A stretch of 64,000 nt of DNA, taken from positions 18,785 to 82,784 of the forward strand of contig JAEWSH010000101.1 of NCBI GenBank assembly GCA_023398375.1. Reading direction: 5' to 3'. This stretch comes from Bacillota bacterium (GTDB lineage Bacteria > Bacillota > Clostridia > Lachnospirales > Lachnospiraceae). Every line of letters starts with the position of its first letter. The first letter of the stretch is position 1. Below the pieces are notes generated by a model, which was given only the letters and a program-made list of their open reading frames with translations, was not told where the DNA came from and did no database searches. Below, piece by piece: positions 17,793-27,028 of the stretch. Both the position numbers and the translations under genes were made by a program.

Positions 17793-18563
17793 ATGAAGCT
17801 ATTAGTTACGATCTGTGCAAGGGCAGGTTCAAAAGGTGTCAAAAGTAAAAATATCAGAGAATTCTGTGGAAGACCGATTTTATATTATACATTGGCATCA
17901 TATCAGTTGTTTATCGAGAAGTATGCAGCAGAATTTCATGATATTACGTTGGCAGTCAATACGGACAGCAGGGAGTTAGTGGAACAGATGGAGAGGTCCG
18001 GGATACCGTATGTATCTATTGCCAGAGAGGAAGAACTGGCCGGCGATTATGTATCAAAAATGAGCGTTATCAGGGATACATTATTAAAAGTTGAGGAACA
18101 GACAAAGAAGTGTTATGATATCACGGTAGATTTGGATCTGACCTCCCCGATCAGGACAGCAGAAGATATTAAGGGAACGATAGAGACATTGCTTTCAGAT
18201 GAGAATGCAGATATTTCCTATAGCGTAACGGAATCAAGACGTTCTCCTTATTTTAACATGGTCTGTATCAAAGAAAATGGATATTACAATACAGTATTAA
18301 AGAGTGAATTTGTATCAAGACAGCAGGTACCAGTGTGCTTTGATATGAATGCATCTATCTATGCGTACCGCAGAAGATATTTAATAGAAGGACAGGCAAA
18401 TGAGCGGAATGCTGTGATATGGCGAATGTCAGATACAGCAGTATTGGATATTGATAGTGAGGAAGATTATGAATTATTGGGAATTCTGATGCGGCATTTT
18501 GCAGGTAAGCGGGAAGAGATACGTGCACTTGTGCACAAGGCAGAAGCAATAGATTGTATGTAG
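17793..18563 (+). CDS. neuA: CMP-nonulosonic acid (acylneuraminate) cytidylyltransferase
   Basis: Activates the NeuB product with CTP in the cytosol. The 256 residues have TICARAGSKGVKSKNIREF (nucleotide-binding loop), LAVNTDSRELVEQMERSGIP, YDITVDLDLTSPIRTAEDI with the metal-binding aspartate, and DMNASIYAYRRRYL. The LDLTSPIRT segment is like PtmB/NeuA enzymes. It is the only CMP-nonulosonic acid synthetase visible, although the window also has a second synthase (PseI-like at 52.6 kb). It is separated from neuB-neuC by two oxidoreductases and a glycosyltransferase. Confidence 0.88.
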   Translation: MKLLVTICARAGSKGVKSKNIREFCGRPILYYTLASYQLFIEKYAAEFHDITLAVNTDSRELVEQMERSGIPYVSIAREEELAGDYVSKMSVIRDTLLKVEEQTKKCYDITVDLDLTSPIRTAEDIKGTIETLLSDENADISYSVTESRRSPYFNMVCIKENGYYNTVLKSEFVSRQQVPVCFDMNASIYAYRRRYLIEGQANERNAVIWRMSDTAVLDIDSEEDYELLGILMRHFAGKREEIRALVHKAEAIDCM

Positions 18564-18606
18564 GGACAGGGGATACAGAAGGCAATTATCAAAGGAATGA
18601 GAAAGA

Positions 18607-20628
18607 ATGAAAATAACAGATACAATCAACAATAAAATAAAAAAGATAGGTAAGATCGAGTGGTACAGATATCTTAATATACTTTTGCTTGTAATGATGC
18701 TGTTACAATTTATGGCAGTGGTATATGTGAACCTCTTTCAGATGCACCGCCATATGGGATATGATGTATCTTCCTATATGATCAAAGCGATTGAGGTGTG
18801 GAAACAGAAGACACTGTTTGTGGATTTCTGGCAGCACCAAACGACATTATATATTGATAATGCGATGCCGGTTGCAGCATTATTATATGGAATATCAGGG
18901 GATATTTTCACCTCTTATGGAATTGCCAATATCATTGTCGCTCTATTACTTCTGCTGGTTTACTATAGTATCTGTAAGGAATTGAACTTGCAGAAGACAG
19001 CAGCATTGATTTGTATGAATTTGTTTTTGTGTCCTTTTCTGATCGAAGACTTGAATAATTGGAACGATCTTGGTTATTTTTCTATGATGTTTACTTCTAT
19101 GGCTTCTTATGGAGTGAAATCTTTAACTGTGCTGTTAATTGTGAAGACTACTCTGAATCTGGAGCGGGAGAGGGCGAATAAATGGCTTTTGGCAGCAGCT
19201 TCTTTTCTGAGTTTTATTGCGGGTCTTTCCAGTGGCTTTTATGTCGCTGTAACGGTCATGGTACCATGCGGATTATACATCATGACTAAATTATTGATAA
19301 AGAACAATAGAAAAGCGATCTGGAATAAACAGACGGCGTATGTGATTGGAAATGGTGCATTATTATTTCTGGGTAAGATAATATCAGAAAAAATAATACA
19401 TTTCGTGTCAACTGACAGTGAAATGATGTGGGTCGGTCTGACACAGTTCTCAAAAAATCTGGCTTCTATCTTTGTGGGATTCCTGCAGTTAACGCAGGCT
19501 CTTCCGGCAGAAGACGGCATAGAGATATTGAATCGCCGCGGAATCCTATATCTGTTTCCGTATTTCATCGTTCTGGTATGCATTCTCGCATTTATCACAG
19601 TGCTTGTACAGACTTGCAGGAACTATAAAGAACCGGGACAGCCGGTTCTGCTTATTTATGTTGTTTTGTTTAATATATTTCTCTTTTCGATTGTATACAC
19701 GACCTATGGCGGAAGAATATTTGAGGAAAGATATCTGATAGAGCTCTTTCTGATGATCATACTGATGGTGGGAATATTCCTGAGCAGCTTAAATGATGCA
19801 TTGATCTTTAAGTGGCTGATTGTAATCGGATTAACAGGAAGTATTGCGATGATAGATATAAAGTCGGATCACACGTATATGACTACCCTGAATAATTATA
19901 AGGAACTGAAGGAAATTACGGAAAAGGTGGCAAAGATCGATTCGCCGGTGGTATATCTGATCGGTGATGATATCATGTGTGAGCAGCGTAATCTCCGTCC
20001 GATCGATACCACAAAAATCTATAAGTCTTTTAACGAGACAGGTTCCGTGCATCATTATGGAGATTACACCTATTATGATGAAAATGGAGAGTATAAAGGC
20101 AGGACGATCATGGTGACCACGGAGGAAAGCTATCCAAAGATACCGGGTTATATCATTGACAAATATACGTATTATGATAAAGTGGGGAAATATAAAATAT
20201 ACACATCAGATGTGAACATCATCGATAATATGGCAGGAATCACAAGATTTCCGGTCAGTATAGATTATCCTTATACACCAGAGATAAAGACACAGAACGG
20301 TGCGCTCTGGGAGGATGGAACCTTCCTGTCGGATGGGACGGAAGGGTGCGTAATGCAGAGTGATCCTTCGGACGTTATAGAAGGCACCTATGACATTACC
20401 ATTCATTATGAAATCGTGGAAAGCAGCGAAGAGGAACCGGCAAGATTTGAGATCGCGGTAGATGATATGACACGACTATCGGAAGTGCTTGATGCTGACG
20501 GTAAGACAAAAGTGATAAATAGTGTACAATTTGGTAAAGAAGATACAGTTTCGCAGATGGTATACCGGATTATGACGGCACAGAATACAAAAATCAGAAT
20601 TTCATCAATACAGTTTGTGAGACAATAA
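18607..20628 (+). CDS. Large GT-C-like membrane protein with extracellular C-terminal domain
   Basis: The 673-residue protein has a short cytoplasmic start, about ten to eleven membrane helices, and a soluble C-terminal part from about residue 430. The first loop reads MGYDVSSYMIKAIEVWKQKT, with an acidic-aromatic pattern like GT-C enzymes, so a glycosyltransferase role is likely but not proven. The tail includes aromatic Y-rich motifs and looks like a carbohydrate-interacting beta domain. It lies between the CMP-sugar synthetase and the phosphonate genes. Confidence 0.6.
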   Translation: MKITDTINNKIKKIGKIEWYRYLNILLLVMMLLQFMAVVYVNLFQMHRHMGYDVSSYMIKAIEVWKQKTLFVDFWQHQTTLYIDNAMPVAALLYGISGDIFTSYGIANIIVALLLLLVYYSICKELNLQKTAALICMNLFLCPFLIEDLNNWNDLGYFSMMFTSMASYGVKSLTVLLIVKTTLNLERERANKWLLAAASFLSFIAGLSSGFYVAVTVMVPCGLYIMTKLLIKNNRKAIWNKQTAYVIGNGALLFLGKIISEKIIHFVSTDSEMMWVGLTQFSKNLASIFVGFLQLTQALPAEDGIEILNRRGILYLFPYFIVLVCILAFITVLVQTCRNYKEPGQPVLLIYVVLFNIFLFSIVYTTYGGRIFEERYLIELFLMIILMVGIFLSSLNDALIFKWLIVIGLTGSIAMIDIKSDHTYMTTLNNYKELKEITEKVAKIDSPVVYLIGDDIMCEQRNLRPIDTTKIYKSFNETGSVHHYGDYTYYDENGEYKGRTIMVTTEESYPKIPGYIIDKYTYYDKVGKYKIYTSDVNIIDNMAGITRFPVSIDYPYTPEIKTQNGALWEDGTFLSDGTEGCVMQSDPSDVIEGTYDITIHYEIVESSEEEPARFEIAVDDMTRLSEVLDADGKTKVINSVQFGKEDTVSQMVYRIMTAQNTKIRISSIQFVRQ

Positions 20629-20656
20629 GTCGTAAAAAGGGTAGGAGATAGAACGG

Positions 20657-21955
20657 ATGATAAAGAAAATATATACTTGTTTTTGTACGGATGTCATTCA
20701 TGAGGGACATAAAAATATCATAGTGCAGGCCAGAAAATATGGCAAGGTCATCCTTGGGGTATTGAGTGATGAAGCTATGATCAGATATAACCGTTTTCCC
20801 ACGATCCCCTTTGAACAGAGAATGAATCTGGTGAGGGCAATAGAGGGGGTAGAGGAGGTCGTGATTCAGGATACGATCATGTATGATGGGATCATTGCGC
20901 GTATCAGACCGGATTATGTCATTCATGGAGATAATTGGACCAGCGGACCTGAACAGGCAATCAGGAAAAATGTATTGCAATTGTTAAGTGAGTATGGCGG
21001 CGAACTGATCGAAGTTCCTTACACTTGTAACGAAAATGTACGTAAGATCGATGACAGGATCAAGGAAAAGCTGGCCATGCCGGAATTCCGCAGAAAGAGA
21101 CTGCGCCAATTGCTGGCAATGCGTGATATCGTAAAAGCATTGGAAGTACACAGTGGACTTACAGGATTGATTGCAGAGAAGACAGTCGTGGAAGATGGGG
21201 AGAATCTGGATCAGTTCGATGCGATGTGGATATCCAGTCTGTGTGATTCTACAGCCAAAGGCAAACCGGATATTGAACTGGTAGATATGTCTTCAAGGCT
21301 CAGAACGATCGATGATGTCATGGAAGTAACGACAAAACCAATTATACTGGATGGGGATACCGGCGGATTGATCGAGCATTTTGTATACAATGTCAGAACG
21401 TTGGAGCGAATGGGTGTATCTGCAGTTATTATTGAGGATAAGACAGGACTGAAGAAGAATTCTTTATTTGGCACGGAAGTAGCGCAGAGTCAGGACAGCA
21501 TCCAGAATTTCTGTCATAAAATAAGCGCCGGTAAAAATGTACAGAGAACAGATGATTTTATGATCATCGCACGTATTGAAAGTCTGATTCTGGAAAAAGG
21601 GATGGAGGATGCCCTGACGCGCGCAAGAGCTTATGCGGCAGCAGGCGCGGATGGCATCATGATACATAGCAGAAAGAAATCTTCGGATGAGATATTTGAA
21701 TTCTGCGATAAGTTCAGAGAGGAAGACAAAGAGACACCGATCGTGGTGGTTCCTACTTCATTTAACAGTGTTACGGAGGCAGAGCTTGCATCGCATGGAG
21801 TTAATATAGTGATTTATGCAAATCAGCTGACCAGAAGTGCATTTCCGGCAATGACGAACACAGCAAAAGAGATATTGACGCATCATCGTGCACTGGAGGC
21901 AGACGAAAATCTTATGCCATTTCAGGATATTATTACATTAATTGAAGAATTGTAG
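20657..21955 (+). CDS. aepX: Phosphoenolpyruvate mutase with N-terminal cytidylyltransferase domain
   Basis: PEP mutase rearranges phosphoenolpyruvate to phosphonopyruvate, forming the C-P bond. Residues from about 160 to 432 are the PepM barrel, with ILDGDTGG and the signature EDKTGLKKNSL near residue 260 (EDKxxxxxNS). Residues 1-140 are a separate nucleotidyltransferase fold with the HxGH motif in TDVIHEGHK (about 15) and PDYVIHGDNW, like glycerol-3-phosphate or ethanolamine-phosphate cytidylyltransferases. The fused domain order is known among phosphonate loci, where it may help activate the product. It opens a three-gene phosphonate operon (gaps 9 and 14 bases). Confidence 0.93.
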   Translation: MIKKIYTCFCTDVIHEGHKNIIVQARKYGKVILGVLSDEAMIRYNRFPTIPFEQRMNLVRAIEGVEEVVIQDTIMYDGIIARIRPDYVIHGDNWTSGPEQAIRKNVLQLLSEYGGELIEVPYTCNENVRKIDDRIKEKLAMPEFRRKRLRQLLAMRDIVKALEVHSGLTGLIAEKTVVEDGENLDQFDAMWISSLCDSTAKGKPDIELVDMSSRLRTIDDVMEVTTKPIILDGDTGGLIEHFVYNVRTLERMGVSAVIIEDKTGLKKNSLFGTEVAQSQDSIQNFCHKISAGKNVQRTDDFMIIARIESLILEKGMEDALTRARAYAAAGADGIMIHSRKKSSDEIFEFCDKFREEDKETPIVVVPTSFNSVTEAELASHGVNIVIYANQLTRSAFPAMTNTAKEILTHHRALEADENLMPFQDIITLIEEL

Positions 21956-21964
21956 GGAAAGCTA

Positions 21965-23785
21965 ATGGAAAATGCATTTTTAATGGCAGCGGGAATGGGA
22001 ACGAGATTACGACCGATTACCGAATCAATACCGAAGCCACTTGTAAAGGTACATGGAGTGCCAATGATAGAGACTGTGATAGAAGCTTTATTAGTAAGAA
22101 AAGTGGACAGGATCTATATCATCACAGGATATCTCAAAGAACAGTTTTTATATTTACAGGATAAATATGAGAATGTGGAGCTGATTGAAAATACGGAATA
22201 TGAGCATATTAATAATATATCATCGATCTATGCTGTGAAGGATCTGCTGGGGAACTCGGATTGCTTTATTTGTGAAGCGGATCTGTATATTCCCGAAAAG
22301 AATGTTTTTGATGTGGAACTGGAAAGTTCCTGCTATTTTGGGAAAATGGTAAAAGGCCATTCTGCTGACTGGGTTTTTGAGCAGGAGGACGGCAGGATCA
22401 CCCGGGTAGGAAAAGGTGGGACAGATTGTTACAATATGGCAGGCATCTCCTATTTTCACAAAAAGGATGCGCAGCATATCGCAAATGCGGTCGCCTATGG
22501 ATATACGCAGCCAGGTTTCGAGAATCTGTTCTGGGATGAGATCGTTGACCGGGAATTAGATACGTTACAATTGACCGTTCATCCGGTACAGGAGGGACAG
22601 ATCATAGAAATTGATAATCTGGAAGAATTACAGGTAGTTGATTCTTCTTATAAAGCCATAAATAGTAAGAGAAATATTTTGTTGAATCCGGGTCCGGCAA
22701 CGACAACGGATAGCGTTAAAATAGCACAGATCGTTCCGGACATCTGTCCAAGAGAAAAAGAGTTCGCGGATCTCATGAAGGAGATGAGGCAGGATCTCAC
22801 TAAGATCGTACATGGTGATCCTGAGCAATATACGACAGTCATGTTCTGTGGTTCAGGCACGATCAATATGGATGTCTGTCTGAATTCACTGGTGCCGGAA
22901 AATGGAAAAGTACTCATTATCAACAACGGAGCTTATAGCCAGAGAGCGGCAGAAATATGTGAATATTATGGAATTCCTTTTGTCAATGCAGCTTTTGCCT
23001 ATGATGAATTACCGGACCTGGATAAGATAGAAGAGATATTGGAAAAAGATGATACGATAGCACTTGTTTATTCGACACATAACGAGACTGGAACCGGTAT
23101 CCTGAATCCTATCCGCGAGATTGGTGCCCTGGCGCATAAATACAATGCGGTTTCAGTGGTAGATACGACATCCACGTATGCGATGCGTCCGATCGATATC
23201 GGGAAGGATCATATTGACTTCTGTATGTCAAGTGCGCAGAAAGGCTTAATGGCTATGACAGGCCTTTCTTTTGTGGTAGGGAAAAAAGAAGTGATCGAAA
23301 GATCTCAGAACTATCCGAAGCGCTCCTATTATTGTAACTTATATTTGCAATATAGATTTTTTGAAGAGAAGGGTGAGATGCATTTCACGCCGCCGGTACA
23401 GACGATCTATGCAGCAAGACAGGCGATCAGGGAATATTTTGCCGAAGGTGAGGCAGCAAAATGGGCACGTCACACCAGAGTCTTTGCAGCGATCCACAAG
23501 GGAATCAAAGAACTCGGATTCAAAGACCTGATAAAGCGAGAATGGCAGGCAGGACTGGTGGTGTCTGTGTTATATCCAACGGATCCGAATTGGAATTTTG
23601 AGAAAGTACACGATTACTGTTATGAGAAAGGATATACGATATATCCGGGAAAAGTAGACAGAATGGATACCTTCCGTCTCTGTGCATTAGGTGCGATCGA
23701 TGAGCAGGATATCGTGAATTTTTTCCAGACCTTGAAAGAGGCATTGATTGTGAATCAGATAGCGGTGCCGGTCGAATATAAATAA
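21965..23785 (+). CDS. Phosphonate cytidylyltransferase fused to 2-aminoethylphosphonate transaminase
   Basis: Residues 1 to about 235 are a LicC/PntC-like nucleotidyltransferase (MAAGMGTRLRPITESIPKPL, and EADLYI with the metal-binding Asp). Residues from about 236 to 606 are a class V PLP aminotransferase like PhnW (NILLNPGPATTTDSVK, GSGTINMDV, VDTTSTYAMRPIDIG, AQKGLMAMTG with the PLP lysine near 425). PhnW converts phosphonoacetaldehyde to 2-aminoethylphosphonate, and the N-terminal part should give CMP-aminoethylphosphonate. PntC-transaminase fusions of this layout are known from Treponema. It lies between the mutase and decarboxylase. Confidence 0.9.
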   Translation: MENAFLMAAGMGTRLRPITESIPKPLVKVHGVPMIETVIEALLVRKVDRIYIITGYLKEQFLYLQDKYENVELIENTEYEHINNISSIYAVKDLLGNSDCFICEADLYIPEKNVFDVELESSCYFGKMVKGHSADWVFEQEDGRITRVGKGGTDCYNMAGISYFHKKDAQHIANAVAYGYTQPGFENLFWDEIVDRELDTLQLTVHPVQEGQIIEIDNLEELQVVDSSYKAINSKRNILLNPGPATTTDSVKIAQIVPDICPREKEFADLMKEMRQDLTKIVHGDPEQYTTVMFCGSGTINMDVCLNSLVPENGKVLIINNGAYSQRAAEICEYYGIPFVNAAFAYDELPDLDKIEEILEKDDTIALVYSTHNETGTGILNPIREIGALAHKYNAVSVVDTTSTYAMRPIDIGKDHIDFCMSSAQKGLMAMTGLSFVVGKKEVIERSQNYPKRSYYCNLYLQYRFFEEKGEMHFTPPVQTIYAARQAIREYFAEGEAAKWARHTRVFAAIHKGIKELGFKDLIKREWQAGLVVSVLYPTDPNWNFEKVHDYCYEKGYTIYPGKVDRMDTFRLCALGAIDEQDIVNFFQTLKEALIVNQIAVPVEYK

Positions 23786-23799
23786 TAAAGAGGTGTTAT

Positions 23800-24936
23800 A
23801 TGCAGGTAAGATTTTTTACAGGTTGTATCAGAAAACTGGGAATAGAGACAATTGCAGGGGTACCGGATTCGACTCTGAAGACATTTTGTGAGTATCTGAA
23901 TTTTGGAAATGAAGAACGGTTTCAGCATTATGTGCCGGCGAATGAAGGTGCAGCAGTGGGACTCGCGATCGGAACTTATCTCTCAACGGGAAGACCGGCC
24001 TGTGTATACATGCAGAACAGCGGATTGGGAAATGTCGTAAATCCACTGACGTCGCTGGTGAATAAAGAAGTCTATGGAATACCGATGCTCTTTATAATCG
24101 GTTGGAGAGGCGAGCCGGGAGAACACGATGAACCACAGCACAAATTTATGGGAAGAATAACGGAAAGCCTGTTGGATTGCCTGGAGATAGCACATGGTGT
24201 CGTGGATAAGCACACGACTGAAGAACAGGCAGAGCTATTATGGAAAGAAGCAGACAAATGTCTGAAAGAAAATAAGCAGTATGCTCTGATAGTAAAAAAA
24301 GATACTTTTGCAAAAGAAAAATTTACGAAATATGACAATGGATATGAATTGTCTCGTGAGAAAACGATTGCTACCCTTTTGAATCATATATCACAAGGGG
24401 ATATCATCGTGTCCACTACGGGTAAGATATCCAGAGAAGTATATGAACAATGTGATAACATGGGAAGAAGCCATGACCAGGCATTTCTCACGGTAGGAGG
24501 AATGGGACATGCATCAATGATCGCATTGGAAATAGCAGAGTCACAGAAAGAGAAAAAAGTCATCTGTTTTGATGGCGACGGAGCAGTGCTGATGCATATG
24601 GGAAGTCTTGCATTGATTGCCAAAAAGGCACCCGATAATTATATCCATGTCCTTTTAAATAACGATGTGCATGAATCGGTGGGAGGGATGCCAACAGGCG
24701 CCTGCGGATTACGGTATCATAAGATCGCAGATGCATGTGGTTATCAAAAAAGCTATTGTATCCGGACGGAATCAGAACTGGAAGAGATGGGAAGAAAGCT
24801 GAAGGAACTGAAGGGTCCGGTCTTTGTGGAGATCTTAGTGCAGAATGCTTCGCGGGAAGACCTTGGAAGGCCTGTTGAGACAGCGCGGGATAATCTGGAA
24901 CAATTTATGAAATATCATGAATTTGTCAGGAGATAG
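23800..24936 (+). CDS. aepY: Phosphonopyruvate decarboxylase
   Basis: A thiamine-diphosphate enzyme of 378 residues that drives phosphonate synthesis by decarboxylating phosphonopyruvate to phosphonoacetaldehyde. The N-terminal pyrimidine-binding half has GVPDSTLKTFCEYL, VPANEGAAVGLAIGTYLSTG and VYMQNSGLGNVVNPLTSL; the C-terminal half has VGGMGHASMIALEIA and FDGDGAVLMHMGSLA (ThDP-binding GDG motif near residue 257), and the LLNNDVHESVGGMPTG segment. All are typical of Ppd. Order mutase, transaminase fusion, decarboxylase is a compact route from PEP to CMP-aminoethylphosphonate. Confidence 0.93.
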   Translation: MQVRFFTGCIRKLGIETIAGVPDSTLKTFCEYLNFGNEERFQHYVPANEGAAVGLAIGTYLSTGRPACVYMQNSGLGNVVNPLTSLVNKEVYGIPMLFIIGWRGEPGEHDEPQHKFMGRITESLLDCLEIAHGVVDKHTTEEQAELLWKEADKCLKENKQYALIVKKDTFAKEKFTKYDNGYELSREKTIATLLNHISQGDIIVSTTGKISREVYEQCDNMGRSHDQAFLTVGGMGHASMIALEIAESQKEKKVICFDGDGAVLMHMGSLALIAKKAPDNYIHVLLNNDVHESVGGMPTGACGLRYHKIADACGYQKSYCIRTESELEEMGRKLKELKGPVFVEILVQNASREDLGRPVETARDNLEQFMKYHEFVRR

Positions 24937-24940
24937 TGCA

Positions 24941-26059
24941 ATGAAAGTATTACATTTATTAAGCGCGGGAAATATTGGCGGTATAGAAGTACTGTGTAAG
25001 GATATCGCACAGAAGGATAAAGAGAATAATATCTTTGCTTTTTTATTTGACGGCGGAGCCATAGAAGATAAAATCAGGGAGATAGGAGCACCGGTATATT
25101 CCGTTTATAAAGAGAAGAGGCGGAATGTCTGGAAGCGGATGCGCATTCTGGATACTATCTGTGAGGAGAATCAGATTAAAGCAGTACTGGTCCACAATGA
25201 CGGAATCTCAATACTGATCTACTATCTGCTATTGGCAGGGCGGAAACGAAATATATATTTTATCAGATATTTTCATTCTGTTTTTGAAGAAAAGTATTAT
25301 TATGACGGCAATATACTAACGAACAGATTAAAGAAATATCTGATTTGCCAGTCGCTGAAGAAATCCGACTGCATAGTGGCAGTCTCTAAATGTGTAGAAC
25401 GTAGCTTTGTTGACAATTTTGAAGTAGACCGGCGAAAAATGCATGTGATCTATAATGGGATCAGCGAAGCACTTTTTACGAATAGTGAGGAAAAAAGGAA
25501 AAAGGAAAATAATAAAATTGAAATCATATATGTTGGGAGACTTGTTGACGTAAAGGGTATTGATATCCTATTGGAGGCTTTTGGCAGATTGCTGGAGAAG
25601 AAGCCGGAAGCAAGATTGCGCCTGATAGGAGATGGAGATGCAAGGAATAGCTATCAGGAGCAGGTACGTTCGATGAGAATCGGGCAAAGTGTCATATTTG
25701 AAGGATTTCAAATGGAAAAGGAACGGTATTTCCAAGAGGCAGATATTTTTGTATATCCGTCCAGATGTGAGGAAGCCTTTGGAATCTCTATTGTTGAGGC
25801 TATGGCATATGGATTGCTTTGTATTGCATCAAATGCCGGAGGCGTTCCTGAGATTATAAAAGACAGACAAAATGGTTTTTTATTTAAAAGTGAAGATAGT
25901 GTGGATTTGGAAAACAAATTGTTGCTGGCAATTTCATCAATAGAAGAAAGACAGGAGCAGGAGATGTCGTTACAGGCAAAAAAGACTGCTCATTTTTTTA
26001 CCATCGAAAATACGATCAGACAATTGGAAGAATTATACCAGTCATTAGAAGGCAAATAG
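24941..26059 (+). CDS. Family 4 glycosyltransferase
   Basis: A 372-residue GT-B enzyme. N-terminal LHLLSAGNIGGIEVLCKDIA is the usual Gly-rich donor-side start; the C-terminal half has IIYVGRLVDVKGIDILLEAF, LRLIGDGDARNSY and the EAFGISIVEAMAYGLLCIAS box with the catalytic E-x7-E pattern. It probably adds a sugar to the repeat unit from a nucleotide donor in the cytosol. ATG 24941 lies 4 bases after the decarboxylase stop with AGGAGATAG upstream. Position between the phosphonate genes and licD suggests it builds the sugar that receives aminoethylphosphonate. Confidence 0.85.
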   Translation: MKVLHLLSAGNIGGIEVLCKDIAQKDKENNIFAFLFDGGAIEDKIREIGAPVYSVYKEKRRNVWKRMRILDTICEENQIKAVLVHNDGISILIYYLLLAGRKRNIYFIRYFHSVFEEKYYYDGNILTNRLKKYLICQSLKKSDCIVAVSKCVERSFVDNFEVDRRKMHVIYNGISEALFTNSEEKRKKENNKIEIIYVGRLVDVKGIDILLEAFGRLLEKKPEARLRLIGDGDARNSYQEQVRSMRIGQSVIFEGFQMEKERYFQEADIFVYPSRCEEAFGISIVEAMAYGLLCIASNAGGVPEIIKDRQNGFLFKSEDSVDLENKLLLAISSIEERQEQEMSLQAKKTAHFFTIENTIRQLEELYQSLEGK

Positions 26060-26086
26060 GACTATAACGGGAAGTGTGGAATTAAT

Positions 26087-26926
26087 ATGACAAAAGATGA
26101 ATTAAGGAAAGTTCAGGAACTGCAGCTTGGAATACTGAAAGAAGTAAAGAGAGTATGTGAAAAATATAAGATACGGTATTTTCTGGATGCAGGAACACTC
26201 CTTGGGGCAATCAGACACGACGGATTTATACCCTGGGATGATGATCTTGATATTGCAATGGAACGTTCAGAATATGAACGCTTTATTCAGGTCGCACAGA
26301 GGGAATTGGGTACAGAATATTTTTTACAGACCCAGGAGACGGATGAACATTATGGGCTTCCTTTTGCAAAAGTCAGATTAACCGGGACACAATTTTTAGA
26401 AAATAAATCAAAAAGATCAAAAGCACATGATGAGATTTTTATTGATATTTTTCCGTATGATACAATGCCGGCGGGGCATTTTGAGCAGAAGATAATTGCT
26501 TTTCGATTGAAGGTATTGTCTCATCTGGATCTGATTAAGCATGGCTATGAGGTATGGAGCGGAGAAAGTACTGCGAACATGATAAAATTCATACCGTTCC
26601 GCTTATTGGCACTTGTTTTTAGTAAGCGATACATAAAAAATAAAAGGAAGCAGATCATTACGGCAGAGAATAAAAAGAAGAGTCAAAGGGTATGGATACA
26701 GGATGGACAAAATTATATGAGGTGGAATTATCCAGCTGGTCTTTTGGAACATTTTACAGAGCATGTGTTTGAAAATGAGAATTTTCTGATTCCGGCAGAG
26801 TATGACACATGGCTGAGAATAACATATGGGGATTATATGCAATTACCGCCGGAGGACCAACGTGGTGATTATCATCAGATCATCAAAATAAATTTTGGAA
26901 AATATGCGGATCAGGATATATTTTAG
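26087..26926 (+). CDS. licD: LicD family phosphotransferase (aminoethylphosphonate transfer)
   Basis: LicD proteins move phosphocholine, or phosphonate analogues, from a CMP donor to a glycan. The 279-residue protein shows the family signature FLDAGTLLGAIRHDGFIPWD then DDLDIAMERSEYERF (about residues 32-60, nucleotide-binding and metal Asp cluster), and AHDEIFIDIFPYD near 117. With a CMP-aminoethylphosphonate synthesis unit directly upstream, it is the obvious transferase for that group. Stop TAG at 26924 falls within one copy of a 17-bp direct repeat. Confidence 0.88.
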   Translation: MTKDELRKVQELQLGILKEVKRVCEKYKIRYFLDAGTLLGAIRHDGFIPWDDDLDIAMERSEYERFIQVAQRELGTEYFLQTQETDEHYGLPFAKVRLTGTQFLENKSKRSKAHDEIFIDIFPYDTMPAGHFEQKIIAFRLKVLSHLDLIKHGYEVWSGESTANMIKFIPFRLLALVFSKRYIKNKRKQIITAENKKKSQRVWIQDGQNYMRWNYPAGLLEHFTEHVFENENFLIPAEYDTWLRITYGDYMQLPPEDQRGDYHQIIKINFGKYADQDIF

Positions 26927-26969
26927 AATTATTTAATAGTATAATTACTTGATTTTAGAATTATTTAAT
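26921..26969. repeat. 17-bp perfect direct repeat at 3' end of licD
   Basis: TTTTAGAATTATTTAAT occurs at 26921-26937 and again at 26953-26969 (32-base period). The first copy contains the licD stop codon and the second directly precedes the promoter hexamer TTGACA at 26970. It could be a slippage duplication or binding site for an upstream activator. Confidence 0.6.
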
Positions 26970-26998
26970 TTGACACAATATGGAAGAAAACTTATTCT
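26970..26998 (+). promoter_or_regulatory. Predicted sigma-A-type promoter for CotH/VTC operon
   Basis: TTGACA (26970-26975), a 17-base spacer, and TATTCT (26993-26998). Transcription would start near 27005, giving a short leader before ATG 27029. This is the best -35 hexamer found in the window and marks the start of a new operon. Confidence 0.55.
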
Positions 26999-27028
26999 TA
27001 TGTGTAGTGTATGGTGAAGGAATGTTAT

